46,844 nt of DNA from Tardiphaga sp. (GTDB taxonomy: Bacteria > Pseudomonadota > Alphaproteobacteria > Rhizobiales > Xanthobacteraceae): assembly GCA_014377915.1 (NCBI GenBank), contig JACMOT010000009.1, forward strand, positions 1 through 46,844, given 5' to 3'. Made by a program: the position numbers and the translations under genes. The stretch's first letter is position 1; every line of letters starts with the position of its first letter. The notes under the pieces are model-generated. The model worked only from the letters and a program-made list of their open reading frames with translations. It made no database searches and was not told the origin of the DNA. Shown here piece by piece: positions 29,670 to 39,524 of the stretch.

Positions 29670-30905
29670 TCAGCGCCGGCTGGCGGACACTGTTCCGGAT
29701 ACGAATGTCGGCTTGCGTTCCGATACCAGCGCCAGCAGCACCGTCGCCGCCATGAAGCCGGCCGAGACGCCGAACACCCAGCCCGGCAGCGCGTGGTCCA
29801 TTAGCCAGCCGAACAGCAGCGGGCTGAGAATGCCGCCGAAATTGAAGCCGGTGGAGACGATGCCGAAGGTGCGGCCGGCGGCGCCGGGTGGCGCGGCGTT
29901 GCGCACCAGCATGTCACGCGAGGGTACGATGACGCCGCTGAGAAATCCGGCCAGCGCCATCGTGAGGGTCAGCGCCAGCGCCGGCAGCGTCACCGAGGCG
30001 ATCGTGAACACGATCGCGGCATTGATCGCAAAGCATCCCGCCGCGATCTGGCTGTGGCGCTCGGTACGGTCGGCCAGCACGCCGCCGACCAGCACGCCGA
30101 TCGCGCTACAGCCGAGATAGCCGGTCAGCGCGATATTCGCCGCCGAAAACGAACTGCCATAACCGGTCATCATCGCCACGATGCCGAAACTGTTGATGCC
30201 GTTTTGCGACAGGCTGAGTAGCGTGAAGAACACCGTCAGCAGCAGGATCGCCGGCGTCAGCATGCTGACCTTGGCCGCCGGCGCGCCGTCCGTGTTGCGC
30301 GAATGGATCGCGCCGGCATCGGGTATCCCGATCACGATCAGCATGAGCACCACGGCCAGTCCGATCACGCCAGCCACGATCAGCGCGCTTTGGCCGCCAA
30401 CGCCGGCGACCAGCGCCGCCATGATGGCGGGTGCCACCGCGCCGCCGACAAAGCCGGCGAAGCTGTGGATCGAGAACGCCCGGCCCATCCGCGTCTCGTC
30501 CATATGGGCGGACAGGATCGCGTAGTCGGCCGGATGATAGACACTGTTGGCGAGGCCGAGCAGCGCGGCGCAGACGATCAGCGAGGGATAGCTCAACGAC
30601 AGGCCAAGTCCGATCAGCGCGGCGCTGCCCAGCGCCATGCCGACGATCAGGATCTTTCGCGCGCCGATGCGGTCGACCAGATAGCCGATCGGCGCCTGGG
30701 TCAGGCCGGACACCACGGCGAACAAAGTGAGTGCGAAACCGAGGTCGATATAGCTGACTCCGAGCCGTTCCTTCAGGAACGGGAACAGCATCGGCAGTAC
30801 GAAAATATGAAAGTGGCTGACCCAGTGCGCGGTCGAGATCGCGCCGAGGGTGCGCAGCGCCGAATCCCCTTGGACGTGATGTGTGGCGGCCGGAATATCG
30901 ACCAT
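29670..30905 (-). CDS. Major facilitator superfamily transporter
   Basis: 411 residues from the ATG at 30905; GGTGGA upstream favours it over a GTG at 30917. Twelve predicted spans with the MFS loop motif GYLVDRIGARKIL between TM2 and TM3 and a half-repeat VLVGGVLADRTERHSQ between TM8 and TM9. The substrate is not evident; the sequence resembles the cyanate/nitrate and general efflux-like groups only loosely. Ends 79 bases before the LolD-like gene start on the same strand. Confidence 0.87.
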   Translation of the reverse strand: MVDIPAATHHVQGDSALRTLGAISTAHWVSHFHIFVLPMLFPFLKERLGVSYIDLGFALTLFAVVSGLTQAPIGYLVDRIGARKILIVGMALGSAALIGLGLSLSYPSLIVCAALLGLANSVYHPADYAILSAHMDETRMGRAFSIHSFAGFVGGAVAPAIMAALVAGVGGQSALIVAGVIGLAVVLMLIVIGIPDAGAIHSRNTDGAPAAKVSMLTPAILLLTVFFTLLSLSQNGINSFGIVAMMTGYGSSFSAANIALTGYLGCSAIGVLVGGVLADRTERHSQIAAGCFAINAAIVFTIASVTLPALALTLTMALAGFLSGVIVPSRDMLVRNAAPPGAAGRTFGIVSTGFNFGGILSPLLFGWLMDHALPGWVFGVSAGFMAATVLLALVSERKPTFVSGTVSASRR

Positions 30906-31200
30906 GGCAGTTTCCACCCGTGCTCTTGTCGCGTCTTGTTGAGGCGCTAGCCGTAGGGCTGCCGGCGCGGTCTGTCCACGAATGTTGCCGCATGCAGCCG
31001 TTGCAATCGGAGCAGGTCGCCAAGGCAGGGGCGGGATGGCGGCGCCTTCATCGCGCGTTTCTTGTCCGGATCGCGCGAATCGACCTCAATCTGACCGTCA
31101 TTGCCGCCGATAGTGGCAAGATCCCGCGATTGAGCCTGCCTTTTTTCGCCGTTCCGTGTAAACGGGGGCGAACCCACATCACCGAACTCCCGGAGCGACG

Positions 31201-31458
31201 ATGAAAAAGCCGAAGATCGAAATGGACGAACCGCAGCCCCGCAAGATCGTTCGCGCCGACCGCGCGCCGACCGAAGGCTATTCGATCGTCGTCGACGGCC
31301 ATTTCAAGTCGCATCACGACACCGTCGAAGCCGCGGAAGAAGCCGGCATGAAGCTGAAGAACGCCTATCAGATGCTGCAGATCCAGGTCTATGATTCCGC
31401 GACCAAGACCCGCACCATGATCGAATGGCCGGCCCCCACCGCGGCGGAGGCCGTCTAA
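31201..31458 (+). CDS. Small conserved hypothetical protein
   Basis: 85 residues, mixed charge, no signal or membrane span. GYSIVVDGHFKSHHDTVEAA and GMKLKNAYQMLQIQVYDSAT suggest a compact alpha/beta fold that could be a small binding domain. CGGAG lies seven bases before the ATG. Similar small proteins occur in Bradyrhizobium as far as I recall. Function unknown. Confidence 0.7.
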   Translation: MKKPKIEMDEPQPRKIVRADRAPTEGYSIVVDGHFKSHHDTVEAAEEAGMKLKNAYQMLQIQVYDSATKTRTMIEWPAPTAAEAV

Positions 31459-31468
31459 CCATCCGCGT

Positions 31469-31720
31469 TCAGGTCCGGCGTCCGCCGCTCTGCTGTCCGG
31501 CCAGCCAGGCGGCGAGCGCCGGCGATTTTTCGACAGTCTTCTTGCCTGCGACGGTCTTGCCGGCGCCAGTCTTGGCGACCTTTTTCTTGACCGCGGCGAT
31601 CGGTGGCGCCAGCGCCTCACGAGCCAGGCGTTGCGCTTTCAGCTTCGCCATGTTGTCGATGACGGCCCTGGACGCAGCGTCGCGCTCGGCCTTGCCGGAT
31701 TTGCCTTCATCCTTCGCCAT
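31469..31720 (-). CDS. Small charged protein, paralogue of the one at 31720-31956
   Basis: 83 residues, Lys/Ala-rich. An N-terminal charged helix (KAERDAASRAVIDNMAKLKA) leads into QRLAREALAPP, then a Lys-rich KKKVAKTGAGKTVAGKK tail. Its ATG overlaps the stop of the upstream gene by one base (TGATG), so the two are coupled. It shares the L-[KR]-A-x-RLAREA core with that gene. Such proteins are commonly labelled hypothetical in rhizobia; no function is known. Confidence 0.6.
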   Translation of the reverse strand: MAKDEGKSGKAERDAASRAVIDNMAKLKAQRLAREALAPPIAAVKKKVAKTGAGKTVAGKKTVEKSPALAAWLAGQQSGGRRT

Positions 31721-31956
31721 CAGGTCACTTTCTTTTTCTTGGCCGGCTTGGCTTTGGGCTCGGGCGGATTGCTGAGCGCCTCGGCTTCGCGGGCCAGCCG
31801 CTCCGCGCGCAGGCTTTCGGTGCGTTTGCGGATCGCGATATCGGCCGCGGCGATGTCCGCCATCGCCTTGATGCCTTCGGTCTCCTGCGCGATCTTGCGA
31901 TTCAGCCGGATTTCCTTCATCTCGGCGGGGGTCTTCGGTTCCGGTTCGGTGTCCAT
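31720..31956 (-). CDS. Small charged coiled-coil-like protein
   Basis: 78 residues, nearly all predicted helical: KTPAEMKEIRLNRKIAQETE, IAIRKRTESLRAERLAREAE, then a Pro/Lys tail (PEPKAKPAKKKKVT). GAGG lies five bases before the ATG. It is coupled to the next gene by TGATG. The Lys-rich tail could bind nucleic acid, but that is only a suggestion. Not recognised beyond the local paralogy. Confidence 0.6.
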   Translation of the reverse strand: MDTEPEPKTPAEMKEIRLNRKIAQETEGIKAMADIAAADIAIRKRTESLRAERLAREAEALSNPPEPKAKPAKKKKVT

Positions 31957-32181
31957 GCGTGCCTCGAATTTGGCCGTGCGGCGTACGCTTCGGCTATTGC
32001 TGGGGCATTCCTATCAGAAACATCCCGGCAAAGGCACCCCAAGGGCCATTTTGAGGGTTATTTAACCTATGTCGCGGTTAAGCGCCGGGCCTTGACGGCA
32101 GGTCAAGCGCATCGGCGGTTGTGTTGCGCGGCCGCGGTGATCCTGAGACAATACCACTGAAAACACGGACCGTACCCCGCA

Positions 32182-33231
<1,050 letters not shown>

Positions 33232-33255
33232 ACACGCGGACCCGGACCTCGATGA

Positions 33256-34101
33256 TTACTTCGCCGTCATTTTTTCCAACGCTGCGCGTTTCCACAGGTC
33301 CCAGGCACGGCCGTGGATGTTCTCGATCGTGGCCAGCGTCTTCTGGCTCTCTTCCGGCTCCATGTAGTTGACCTTGCCGCCCAGCGCCATCGCCTGCGAC
33401 TGCAGCGACGCGTTGACGTTGCTGTAATAGGCACGGAACACCGCCATCGGCACGGTCGAGGCGACGACGACGCTGCCATGGCCGCGCAGCAGCGCGACGC
33501 TGCGGCTGCCCAGCGTCGATGCCAGCGACTTGCCGAGATCGGGGGTGCCGACCAGCATGTTGGTCTGGCCCGCGGCCTTGCGGATATCGAACACCGGCAC
33601 GCTGGGCGACAGGAAGGCGCCGAGCAGGAACACCGGACGCAGCGGCACGCCGCCGATCCCGAACGGGATCACGCCCAGCGAGTGGGTATGGATCACGGCC
33701 ATCACGTCCGGTCGGGCCTTGTAGATCTCGCCGTGAATGTATCGCTCGAAGAAGCTGTTGCGGCCTTTGGCGTCGACCGGATTGGAAGCCAGATCATATT
33801 CCATGATGTCATCCGCCGTGACCAGCGCCGGCGCCACCGAGCGACTCAGCAGATAACGGTTCGGATTGCCGGGATGCCGCATGCTGATGTGGCCGAACCC
33901 GTCGATGACATTGAGGTCGGTGAGTACGTGGTTGGCGATCACCAGTTCCTGGATTTTTGCCGGATCGACCGGCCCGCCCGATTCGGGCGCGGCTGGCGCC
34001 GTAGCGGGAGCGGCGGTCTGGGCATGGACCGGCGGCAACGCGCCGACCAGCAGGGAGATGGCCAGCGCGGCATGCGCCGCAGTTAGTGAAAGCTTCATCA
34101 T
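33256..34101 (-). CDS. Exported class II aldolase/adducin-family protein
   Basis: 281 residues. An N-terminal signal peptide (about 1-27, cut near VHAQT) and a Pro/Ala linker precede a class II aldolase domain at about 50-270. Metal ligands are in IHTHS (H138, H140) with the third His in LLRGHGS; the catalytic-position Glu is in HGEIYKARPD (E125). Cytoplasmic relatives cleave sugar phosphates; export to the periplasm is unusual, and the substrate is unknown. Monocistronic, convergent with the nickel permease. Confidence 0.82.
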   Translation of the reverse strand: MMKLSLTAAHAALAISLLVGALPPVHAQTAAPATAPAAPESGGPVDPAKIQELVIANHVLTDLNVIDGFGHISMRHPGNPNRYLLSRSVAPALVTADDIMEYDLASNPVDAKGRNSFFERYIHGEIYKARPDVMAVIHTHSLGVIPFGIGGVPLRPVFLLGAFLSPSVPVFDIRKAAGQTNMLVGTPDLGKSLASTLGSRSVALLRGHGSVVVASTVPMAVFRAYYSNVNASLQSQAMALGGKVNYMEPEESQKTLATIENIHGRAWDLWKRAALEKMTAK

Positions 34102-34322
34102 ATGGTCCTGTTGAAGTCTGGTGGCAGTTCTGAAGGTATTTTTGTAGGGTTATGTGTCAATGATTAATCCTTCGTGACAACGTACCATCCGCTTTTTTCC
34201 TCGCGCCAGCGCGGATGACATGATTGGCACGTTCATTCCTGCTAGACGACAGAGGCGACGCATAGTCGCCTTGCGCGGCGGCGCCATGATGCCAGCATGA
34301 TGACGTGATCCGGAGACTGGAT

Positions 34323-35006
34323 TTGGCGGAATATGTTGTGGAATTCGGCAAGGACGGCCGAAATGTCGAAGCTGACGGCCGGCTCGACGCGGCGGCGTTT
34401 CACCGCAACCATGAGGCCATCTGGGCCGCGCTGGCGCCGTTTCTGGACGGCAGGGCTGGCGACGTCGTCGAGGTCGGCAGCGGCACCGGCCAGCATGTTG
34501 TCGATTTCGCCAGCCGTTGTCCGGATATCACCTGGTGGCCGAGCGATCTCAACGAAGCGCATTTGAAGAGCATCGCCGCCTGGACCGCGCATGCGCGGCG
34601 CGACAACGTCCGCCCGCCGTTGCGCATCGATCTCACCGATCCCGCCTGGTGCGCGCAGATGCAGGACGGCAGTGGACCGACCGCCTTGCTGGCAGTGTTC
34701 TGCGCCAATGTGGTGCACATCGCGCCGTGGCAGGTGGCTGAAGGCCTGATTGAAGGCGCGTCAAACTATCTGCGACCGGATGGCCAGCTGTTCATCTACG
34801 GCCCGTTCAAGCGCAACGGGCAGCACACCGCCGTGAGCAATGCGCTGTTCGACACCAGCTTGCGGAGCGGCAATCCGGACTGGGGCGTGCGTGACGTCGC
34901 GGAGCTCGAACGCGTCGCGGCACGCGTCGGCCTCACGCTGGTCGACGTGGTTGAGATGCCGGCCAACAATCTGTTGCTCAGCCTGGCGCGGCAGCCCGTT
35001 CGGTAG
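34323..35006 (+). CDS. DUF938 methyltransferase-like protein
   Basis: About 227 residues. DUF938 proteins have a class I SAM-methyltransferase fold: AEYVVEFGKDGRNVEADGRL then EVGSGTGQHVVDFA (motif I), WWPSDLNEAHL and FCANVVHIAPW. The TTG at 34323 is chosen because GGAG lies seven bases upstream and homologues begin near AEYV; a GTG at 34305 would add six residues. Acceptor unknown. Stands alone. Confidence 0.8.
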   Translation: MAEYVVEFGKDGRNVEADGRLDAAAFHRNHEAIWAALAPFLDGRAGDVVEVGSGTGQHVVDFASRCPDITWWPSDLNEAHLKSIAAWTAHARRDNVRPPLRIDLTDPAWCAQMQDGSGPTALLAVFCANVVHIAPWQVAEGLIEGASNYLRPDGQLFIYGPFKRNGQHTAVSNALFDTSLRSGNPDWGVRDVAELERVAARVGLTLVDVVEMPANNLLLSLARQPVR

Positions 35007-35122
35007 CGCCGCTTGCATGGGGCGTTTGCGCTGGTACATGTTGATCGACCAGCAAGCGCCGGTCATAGTCCGCGCGAAATGACAGGCCCGGCGAGCACCG
35101 GGCCGAGCCGGGGCGGAAATCA

Positions 35123-36358
35123 ATGACCATCAGCACCAGTCGCGACACCGCCGATGACGTCCGGGCGCGTGCCACTGTGTGGCGGCTAGCCGCGGCGCAG
35201 GCGCTGGGCGGCGCCAATTCAGCGGTTATTTTCGCCACCGGCGCCATTGTCGGCGCGACGCTGGCGCCCAGCGTGTCGCTCGCCACCGTGCCAATCTCCG
35301 TCTATGTCGTCGGCCTCGCCTGCGGCACCCTGCCGGTCGGCATCATCTCGCGGGCCTATGGCCGTCGCGTCGCTTTCATCCTCGGCAGCGGCGCCGGCGC
35401 GCTGTGCGGCGTGCTCGGAGCCATCGCGATTCTCGAGGGCTCGTTCGCGCTGTTCTGCTGCGCCACCTTTTTCGGCGGCCTGTACGGCGCCGTCGCGCAA
35501 TCCTATCGCTTCGCCGCGGCGGACGGCGCCAGCGCCGCCTATCGGCCGAAGGCCGTGTCCTGGGTGATGGCGGGCGGCGTATTCGCCGGCGTGCTCGGGC
35601 CGCAATTGGTGCAGTGGACCATGGACATCTGGCCGCCTTACCTGTTCGCCTGCAGCTTTGCGGCGCAGGCCATCGTGGCGTTGATCGCGATGGCGCTGCT
35701 GGCGACCGTCGATGCGCCGAAGCCGGCACCGGCGGACATGACCGGCGGCCGCCCCCTGCTGGAGATCGTCCGGCAGCCGCGCTTCGTCGCGGCGGCGATC
35801 TGCGGCGTGGTGTCCTATTCGATGATGAACCTGGTGATGACGTCGGCGCCGCTGGCGATGCAGATGTGCGGGCTCAGCCTCAGCGATTCCAATTTCGGCA
35901 TTCAGTGGCACGTGGTGGCGATGTACGGGCCGAGCTTCTTCACGGGATCGCTGATCGTCCGCTTCGGTGCGCCGCGCGTCGTCGCCGTCGGCCTGGCGCT
36001 GGAAGCCGTGGCGGCGATGATCGGCCTGTCCGGCATCACCGCGATGCATTTCTGGGTCGGCCTCGTCGTGCTCGGCGTCGGCTGGAATTTCGGCTTCATC
36101 GGCGCCTCGGCGCTGGTGCTGGAAAGCCATCGGCCGCAGGAACGCAACAAGGTGCAGGCCTTCAACGATTTCCTGGTGTTCGGCGTGATGGCGGTGGGGT
36201 CGTTCGCGTCCGGGCAGTTACTGGCGCATTATGGCTGGTCGACCGTCAACACGGTGGTGTTTCCGCCGGTTGTTCTCGGGCTCGGCTTTCTCATCGTGGC
36301 GGGAGTGGCCAAGCGGCGGGCCGCGCAACGCGCCGTGTTGTCCAGTCACATTGTCTGA
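35123..36358 (+). CDS. Major facilitator superfamily transporter
   Basis: 411 residues, twelve predicted spans, with GIISRAYGRRVAFI in the TM2-TM3 loop and a long cytoplasmic loop near residues 195-215. Ala/Gly-rich helices suggest an efflux or sugar-type permease, but the substrate cannot be called. The stop TGA abuts the stop of the convergent kinase gene to form TGATCA, leaving no intergenic bases. Confidence 0.87.
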   Translation: MTISTSRDTADDVRARATVWRLAAAQALGGANSAVIFATGAIVGATLAPSVSLATVPISVYVVGLACGTLPVGIISRAYGRRVAFILGSGAGALCGVLGAIAILEGSFALFCCATFFGGLYGAVAQSYRFAAADGASAAYRPKAVSWVMAGGVFAGVLGPQLVQWTMDIWPPYLFACSFAAQAIVALIAMALLATVDAPKPAPADMTGGRPLLEIVRQPRFVAAAICGVVSYSMMNLVMTSAPLAMQMCGLSLSDSNFGIQWHVVAMYGPSFFTGSLIVRFGAPRVVAVGLALEAVAAMIGLSGITAMHFWVGLVVLGVGWNFGFIGASALVLESHRPQERNKVQAFNDFLVFGVMAVGSFASGQLLAHYGWSTVNTVVFPPVVLGLGFLIVAGVAKRRAAQRAVLSSHIV

Positions 36359-37675
36359 TCAGGTTTCGATGAACCGCTCGGTGGTCTCGAAGCTTTCGCG
36401 CGGCCAGGCGATCTGCACCACGGCGCCGTGGTCGGGGAACACGCGATTGGTAAAGGTGACCTTGGCGCCGGTGCGCTCCAGCAGCGTGCGGGCAATGAAC
36501 ACGCCAAGCCCGAGCCCGGTATGTTCGCCGCCGTCCTCGCTGCTGCGCCGCCGCGACAGATACGGTTCGCCGATCCGCTTCAGCAGGTCCGGTGGAATGC
36601 CCGGTCCATCGTCGGAAATCGAGATCACGACGCTGTCGGCATTCCACCACGCATTGACCTCGACCATCTCACGGGCGAAATCGACGGCGTTTTCGAGAAT
36701 GTTGCCGACGCCATAGAGGATCGCCGCATTGCGCATGCTGACCGGCTCGGCAGCGCTGGCGACGGCGATCCGGGTCTTGATGCTGATGCCAAAATCGCGA
36801 TGGGGGGCCACGGCTTCCTCGATGATCGCCGACAGCCGCATCCGGTCGAATGGCGCGCCGCTCGAATTCAGCTGCGTGATCTTGGACAGGATTTCGCGGC
36901 AGCGCTGCGCCTGTTCGCGCAGCGTCCGGAGGTCATCGACAATCTCGGGGTGGTCGTGCGCCGATTTTTCCAGCTCGCGCGAAATCAGGAAGATGGTCGA
37001 CAGCGGCGTGCCGAGCTCATGCGCGGCGGCGGCGGCGAGGCCATCGATCTGGGTCAGATGCTGCTCCCGGGTCAGCACCAGTTCGGTCGCCGCCAGCGCA
37101 TCGGACAGCTTCCGCGCCTCCTCGGTGACCTGAAAAGCGTACAGGCTGGTGACGCCGATCGCGGTCAGGATCGAAAGCCAGACGCCGAACAGATAGATCT
37201 GCGGCAGCACCAGCGGCTCCGTCGAATCCCACGGTAGCGGTAAATGAAAGAACGCCAGCGGGGTGGCGCTGGTCGCCGCGAAGATGCCGAGCGCGATGGT
37301 CAGCCGCGTCGGCAAAGCGGTTGCCGAAATCAGCACCGGCGCCAGAAACAGGAACGAGAACGGATTCTGCAGCCCGCCGGTGAAGAACAGCAGGCAGGCC
37401 AGCTCGGCGATGTTGAGCGCCAGCAGCGCCGCGGCATAACGCGGTTCCAACCGGTGCACCGGGTTGAAGATCGTCTGCAGCACGAGGTTGAGCGCCGCCG
37501 ACACCCCGATGATGGTGAGGCAGGGCACGATCTCGACGTCGAATTCAAGGCCCTGCACCACGATGAAGATCGCCGCGAGCTGGCCGAGCGCGGCCAGCCA
37601 GCGCAGCCGCAAGATCGTGTCGAGCCGCACGTAGCGGCGCGGGTGGCGAAAGTCGGAGGCGGCGATATCAGTCAT
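36359..37675 (-). CDS. actS: Redox-sensing histidine kinase of the RegB/PrrB/ActS family
   Basis: Membrane kinase of global redox control; 438 residues from the ATG at 37675 (a longer frame overlaps the divergent promoter). About six spans at 22-180. The quinone-binding motif GGLQNPF is at 100-106. H-box HELGTPLS carries H219, and the redox Cys C259 (QRCREIL) is exactly 40 residues later, as in RegB (H225/C265). N-box at N329, G1 DDGPGIP at 355-361, G2 GLGLG. The usual partner regulator (RegA/ActR) is not adjacent here. Divergent from an ABC-2 exporter across 124 bases. Confidence 0.88.
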   Translation of the reverse strand: MTDIAASDFRHPRRYVRLDTILRLRWLAALGQLAAIFIVVQGLEFDVEIVPCLTIIGVSAALNLVLQTIFNPVHRLEPRYAAALLALNIAELACLLFFTGGLQNPFSFLFLAPVLISATALPTRLTIALGIFAATSATPLAFFHLPLPWDSTEPLVLPQIYLFGVWLSILTAIGVTSLYAFQVTEEARKLSDALAATELVLTREQHLTQIDGLAAAAAHELGTPLSTIFLISRELEKSAHDHPEIVDDLRTLREQAQRCREILSKITQLNSSGAPFDRMRLSAIIEEAVAPHRDFGISIKTRIAVASAAEPVSMRNAAILYGVGNILENAVDFAREMVEVNAWWNADSVVISISDDGPGIPPDLLKRIGEPYLSRRRSSEDGGEHTGLGLGVFIARTLLERTGAKVTFTNRVFPDHGAVVQIAWPRESFETTERFIET

Positions 37676-37799
37676 GTCGCGGACATTAGCCCCCGGATCG
37701 GCTGACCACAAATCCGGGGACTTACGGCGACAGCCTGACAGGTCCCTGACAGGTCGAAGGCTTGCATTGCTGGGCCTCAAGCCGCTAGGAACGGCGGAT

Positions 37800-38588
37800 A
37801 TGACAATCGAGATCGACAAGTCACGTGCTGTAGCTGCCATTGGCGCGGAAACCTCCGCGGCGATCAAGGTCGCGCGTCTCGTCAAACTCTACAAGACCAC
37901 CCGCGCCGTCGATGACATTTCGTTCACGATCGCGCGCGGCAGCATCACCGGGCTGCTCGGCGGCAACGGCGCCGGCAAGACCACCACGATCGCGATGATC
38001 ATGGGGCTGGTGCTACCGACGTCCGGCCGCGTCTCGGTGCTGGGTTGCGCGATGCCGGCGCAAAGCGCCGAGGTGCTCGGCCGGATCAATTTCGAGAGCC
38101 CCTATGTCGACATGCCGATGCGGCTGACGGTGCGGCAGAACCTGACGGTGTTTGGCCGGCTCTACGCGGTGAAGCATCTCGGCGAGCGTATCGCGCAACT
38201 GGCCAGCGACCTCGACCTCACCGGTTTCCTTGATCGTGCCAGCGGCAAGCTGTCGGCCGGCCAGAAGACCCGGGTCGCGCTCGCCAAGGCGCTGATCAAC
38301 GAGCCGGAACTGCTGCTGCTCGACGAGCCCACGGCGTCGCTGGATCCCGACACCGCGGACTGGATCCGGCAGCATCTGGAGACCTATCGCAAGACGCACA
38401 ACGCCACCATCCTGCTGGCCTCGCACAACATGCTGGAAGTCGAGCGCCTGTGCGACCGCGTCATCATCATGAAGACCGGCCGCATCGAGGATGACGACAG
38501 TCCGGAGAACATCCTGATCCGTTATAACCGCGCGACGCTGGAAGAAGTATTTCTCGACGTCGCGCGCGGCCGCGAGCGCGCCCCATGA
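37800..38588 (+). CDS. ABC-2 type exporter ATP-binding protein
   Basis: 262 residues from the ATG at 37800; an earlier in-frame start overlaps the actS leader. Walker A GGNGAGKT at 54-61, signature LSAGQKTRVALAKAL from 151, Walker B LLLLDEPTASLD, H-loop LASHN. Belongs to the drug/polysaccharide/sodium exporter ATPase group. A Gly-Gly Walker A start (LLGGNGAGK rather than LLGPNGAGK) is a small oddity. Its stop overlaps the permease ATG. Confidence 0.92.
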   Translation: MTIEIDKSRAVAAIGAETSAAIKVARLVKLYKTTRAVDDISFTIARGSITGLLGGNGAGKTTTIAMIMGLVLPTSGRVSVLGCAMPAQSAEVLGRINFESPYVDMPMRLTVRQNLTVFGRLYAVKHLGERIAQLASDLDLTGFLDRASGKLSAGQKTRVALAKALINEPELLLLDEPTASLDPDTADWIRQHLETYRKTHNATILLASHNMLEVERLCDRVIIMKTGRIEDDDSPENILIRYNRATLEEVFLDVARGRERAP

Positions 38589-39403
38589 ACCTGACCGCCC
38601 CCTATCGTGGCATCGCCATGCACCGCGTGTATGCGATGGTGCTGCGCTACTGGTACCTGCTGGTGTCGTCCTGGCCGCGGATGCTCGAACTGGTCTACTG
38701 GCCGGCGCTGCAGATCATTACCTGGGGCTTCTTGCAGAGCTACATCTCGCAGAATGCCGGCTTTTTCGCCCAGGCCGGCGGCACGCTGATCGGCGCGGTG
38801 ATCCTGTGGGACATCCTGTTTCGCGGCCAGCTCGGCTTCTCGATTTCGTTTCTCGAGGAGATGTGGGCGCGCAACCTCGGCAATCTGATGATGAGCCCGC
38901 TGAAGCCGATCGAGTTCCTGATCTCGCTGATGATCATGAGTCTGATCCGGCTGGCCATCGGCATCGTCCCGATGGTGCTGCTGGCGCTGGTGTTCTTCAA
39001 GTTCAACCTTTTCACGCTCGGCCTGCCGCTGATCGCGTTGTTCTGCAATCTGATCTTCACCAGCTGGTCGATCGGTATCTTCGTCTCCGGCCTGGTGCTG
39101 CGCAACGGGCTGGGTGCCGAGAGCATCGTCTGGACTCTGATGTTCGGCCTGATGCCGCTGACCTGCGTGTATTATCCGGTGAGCGTGCTGCCGGGCTGGC
39201 TGCAATATGTCGCCTGGATGCTGCCGCCGACCTATGTGTTCGAGGCCATGCGCGCATTGCTGTTCGACCATACGTTCCGTGTTGACCTGATGCTGACCGC
39301 GCTGGCCATCAATGCCGTGCTGTTTATCCTGTCATTCGCGATATTTCTTGGGCTGTTGAACAGCGCCCGCCGGGTCGGCTCGCTGGTCTCCGGCGGCGAA
39401 TAG
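38585..39403 (+). CDS. ABC-2 type exporter permease
   Basis: 272 residues, six predicted spans: about 18-40, 58-80, 115-140, 150-180, 185-210 and 235-262. GLMPLTCVYYPVSVLPGWLQ is the ABC-2 membrane signature region. Coupled to the ATPase by ATGA. The cargo is unknown. Divergence from the redox kinase gene may mean shared regulation. Confidence 0.9.
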   Translation: MNLTAPYRGIAMHRVYAMVLRYWYLLVSSWPRMLELVYWPALQIITWGFLQSYISQNAGFFAQAGGTLIGAVILWDILFRGQLGFSISFLEEMWARNLGNLMMSPLKPIEFLISLMIMSLIRLAIGIVPMVLLALVFFKFNLFTLGLPLIALFCNLIFTSWSIGIFVSGLVLRNGLGAESIVWTLMFGLMPLTCVYYPVSVLPGWLQYVAWMLPPTYVFEAMRALLFDHTFRVDLMLTALAINAVLFILSFAIFLGLLNSARRVGSLVSGGE

Positions 39404-39524
39404 GCGGAATTGCCGGGATAAGCCGCTGTCCGGCGCCGCGGTTACGTCAGCCATGCGATCCTCGCATTGACGCTTTCTTATGCAGCCCCCACTATCTTAA
39501 GCTGAAACAGCCTTGGGAGACAAA

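Noticed and set aside
31957..32181. Possible cobalamin or nickel riboswitch upstream of the nickel/cobalt permease
   Set aside because: ATACCACTGAAAA near 32151 only partly resembles a B12-box end and the other conserved parts are missing; no NikR-type palindrome is seen either.
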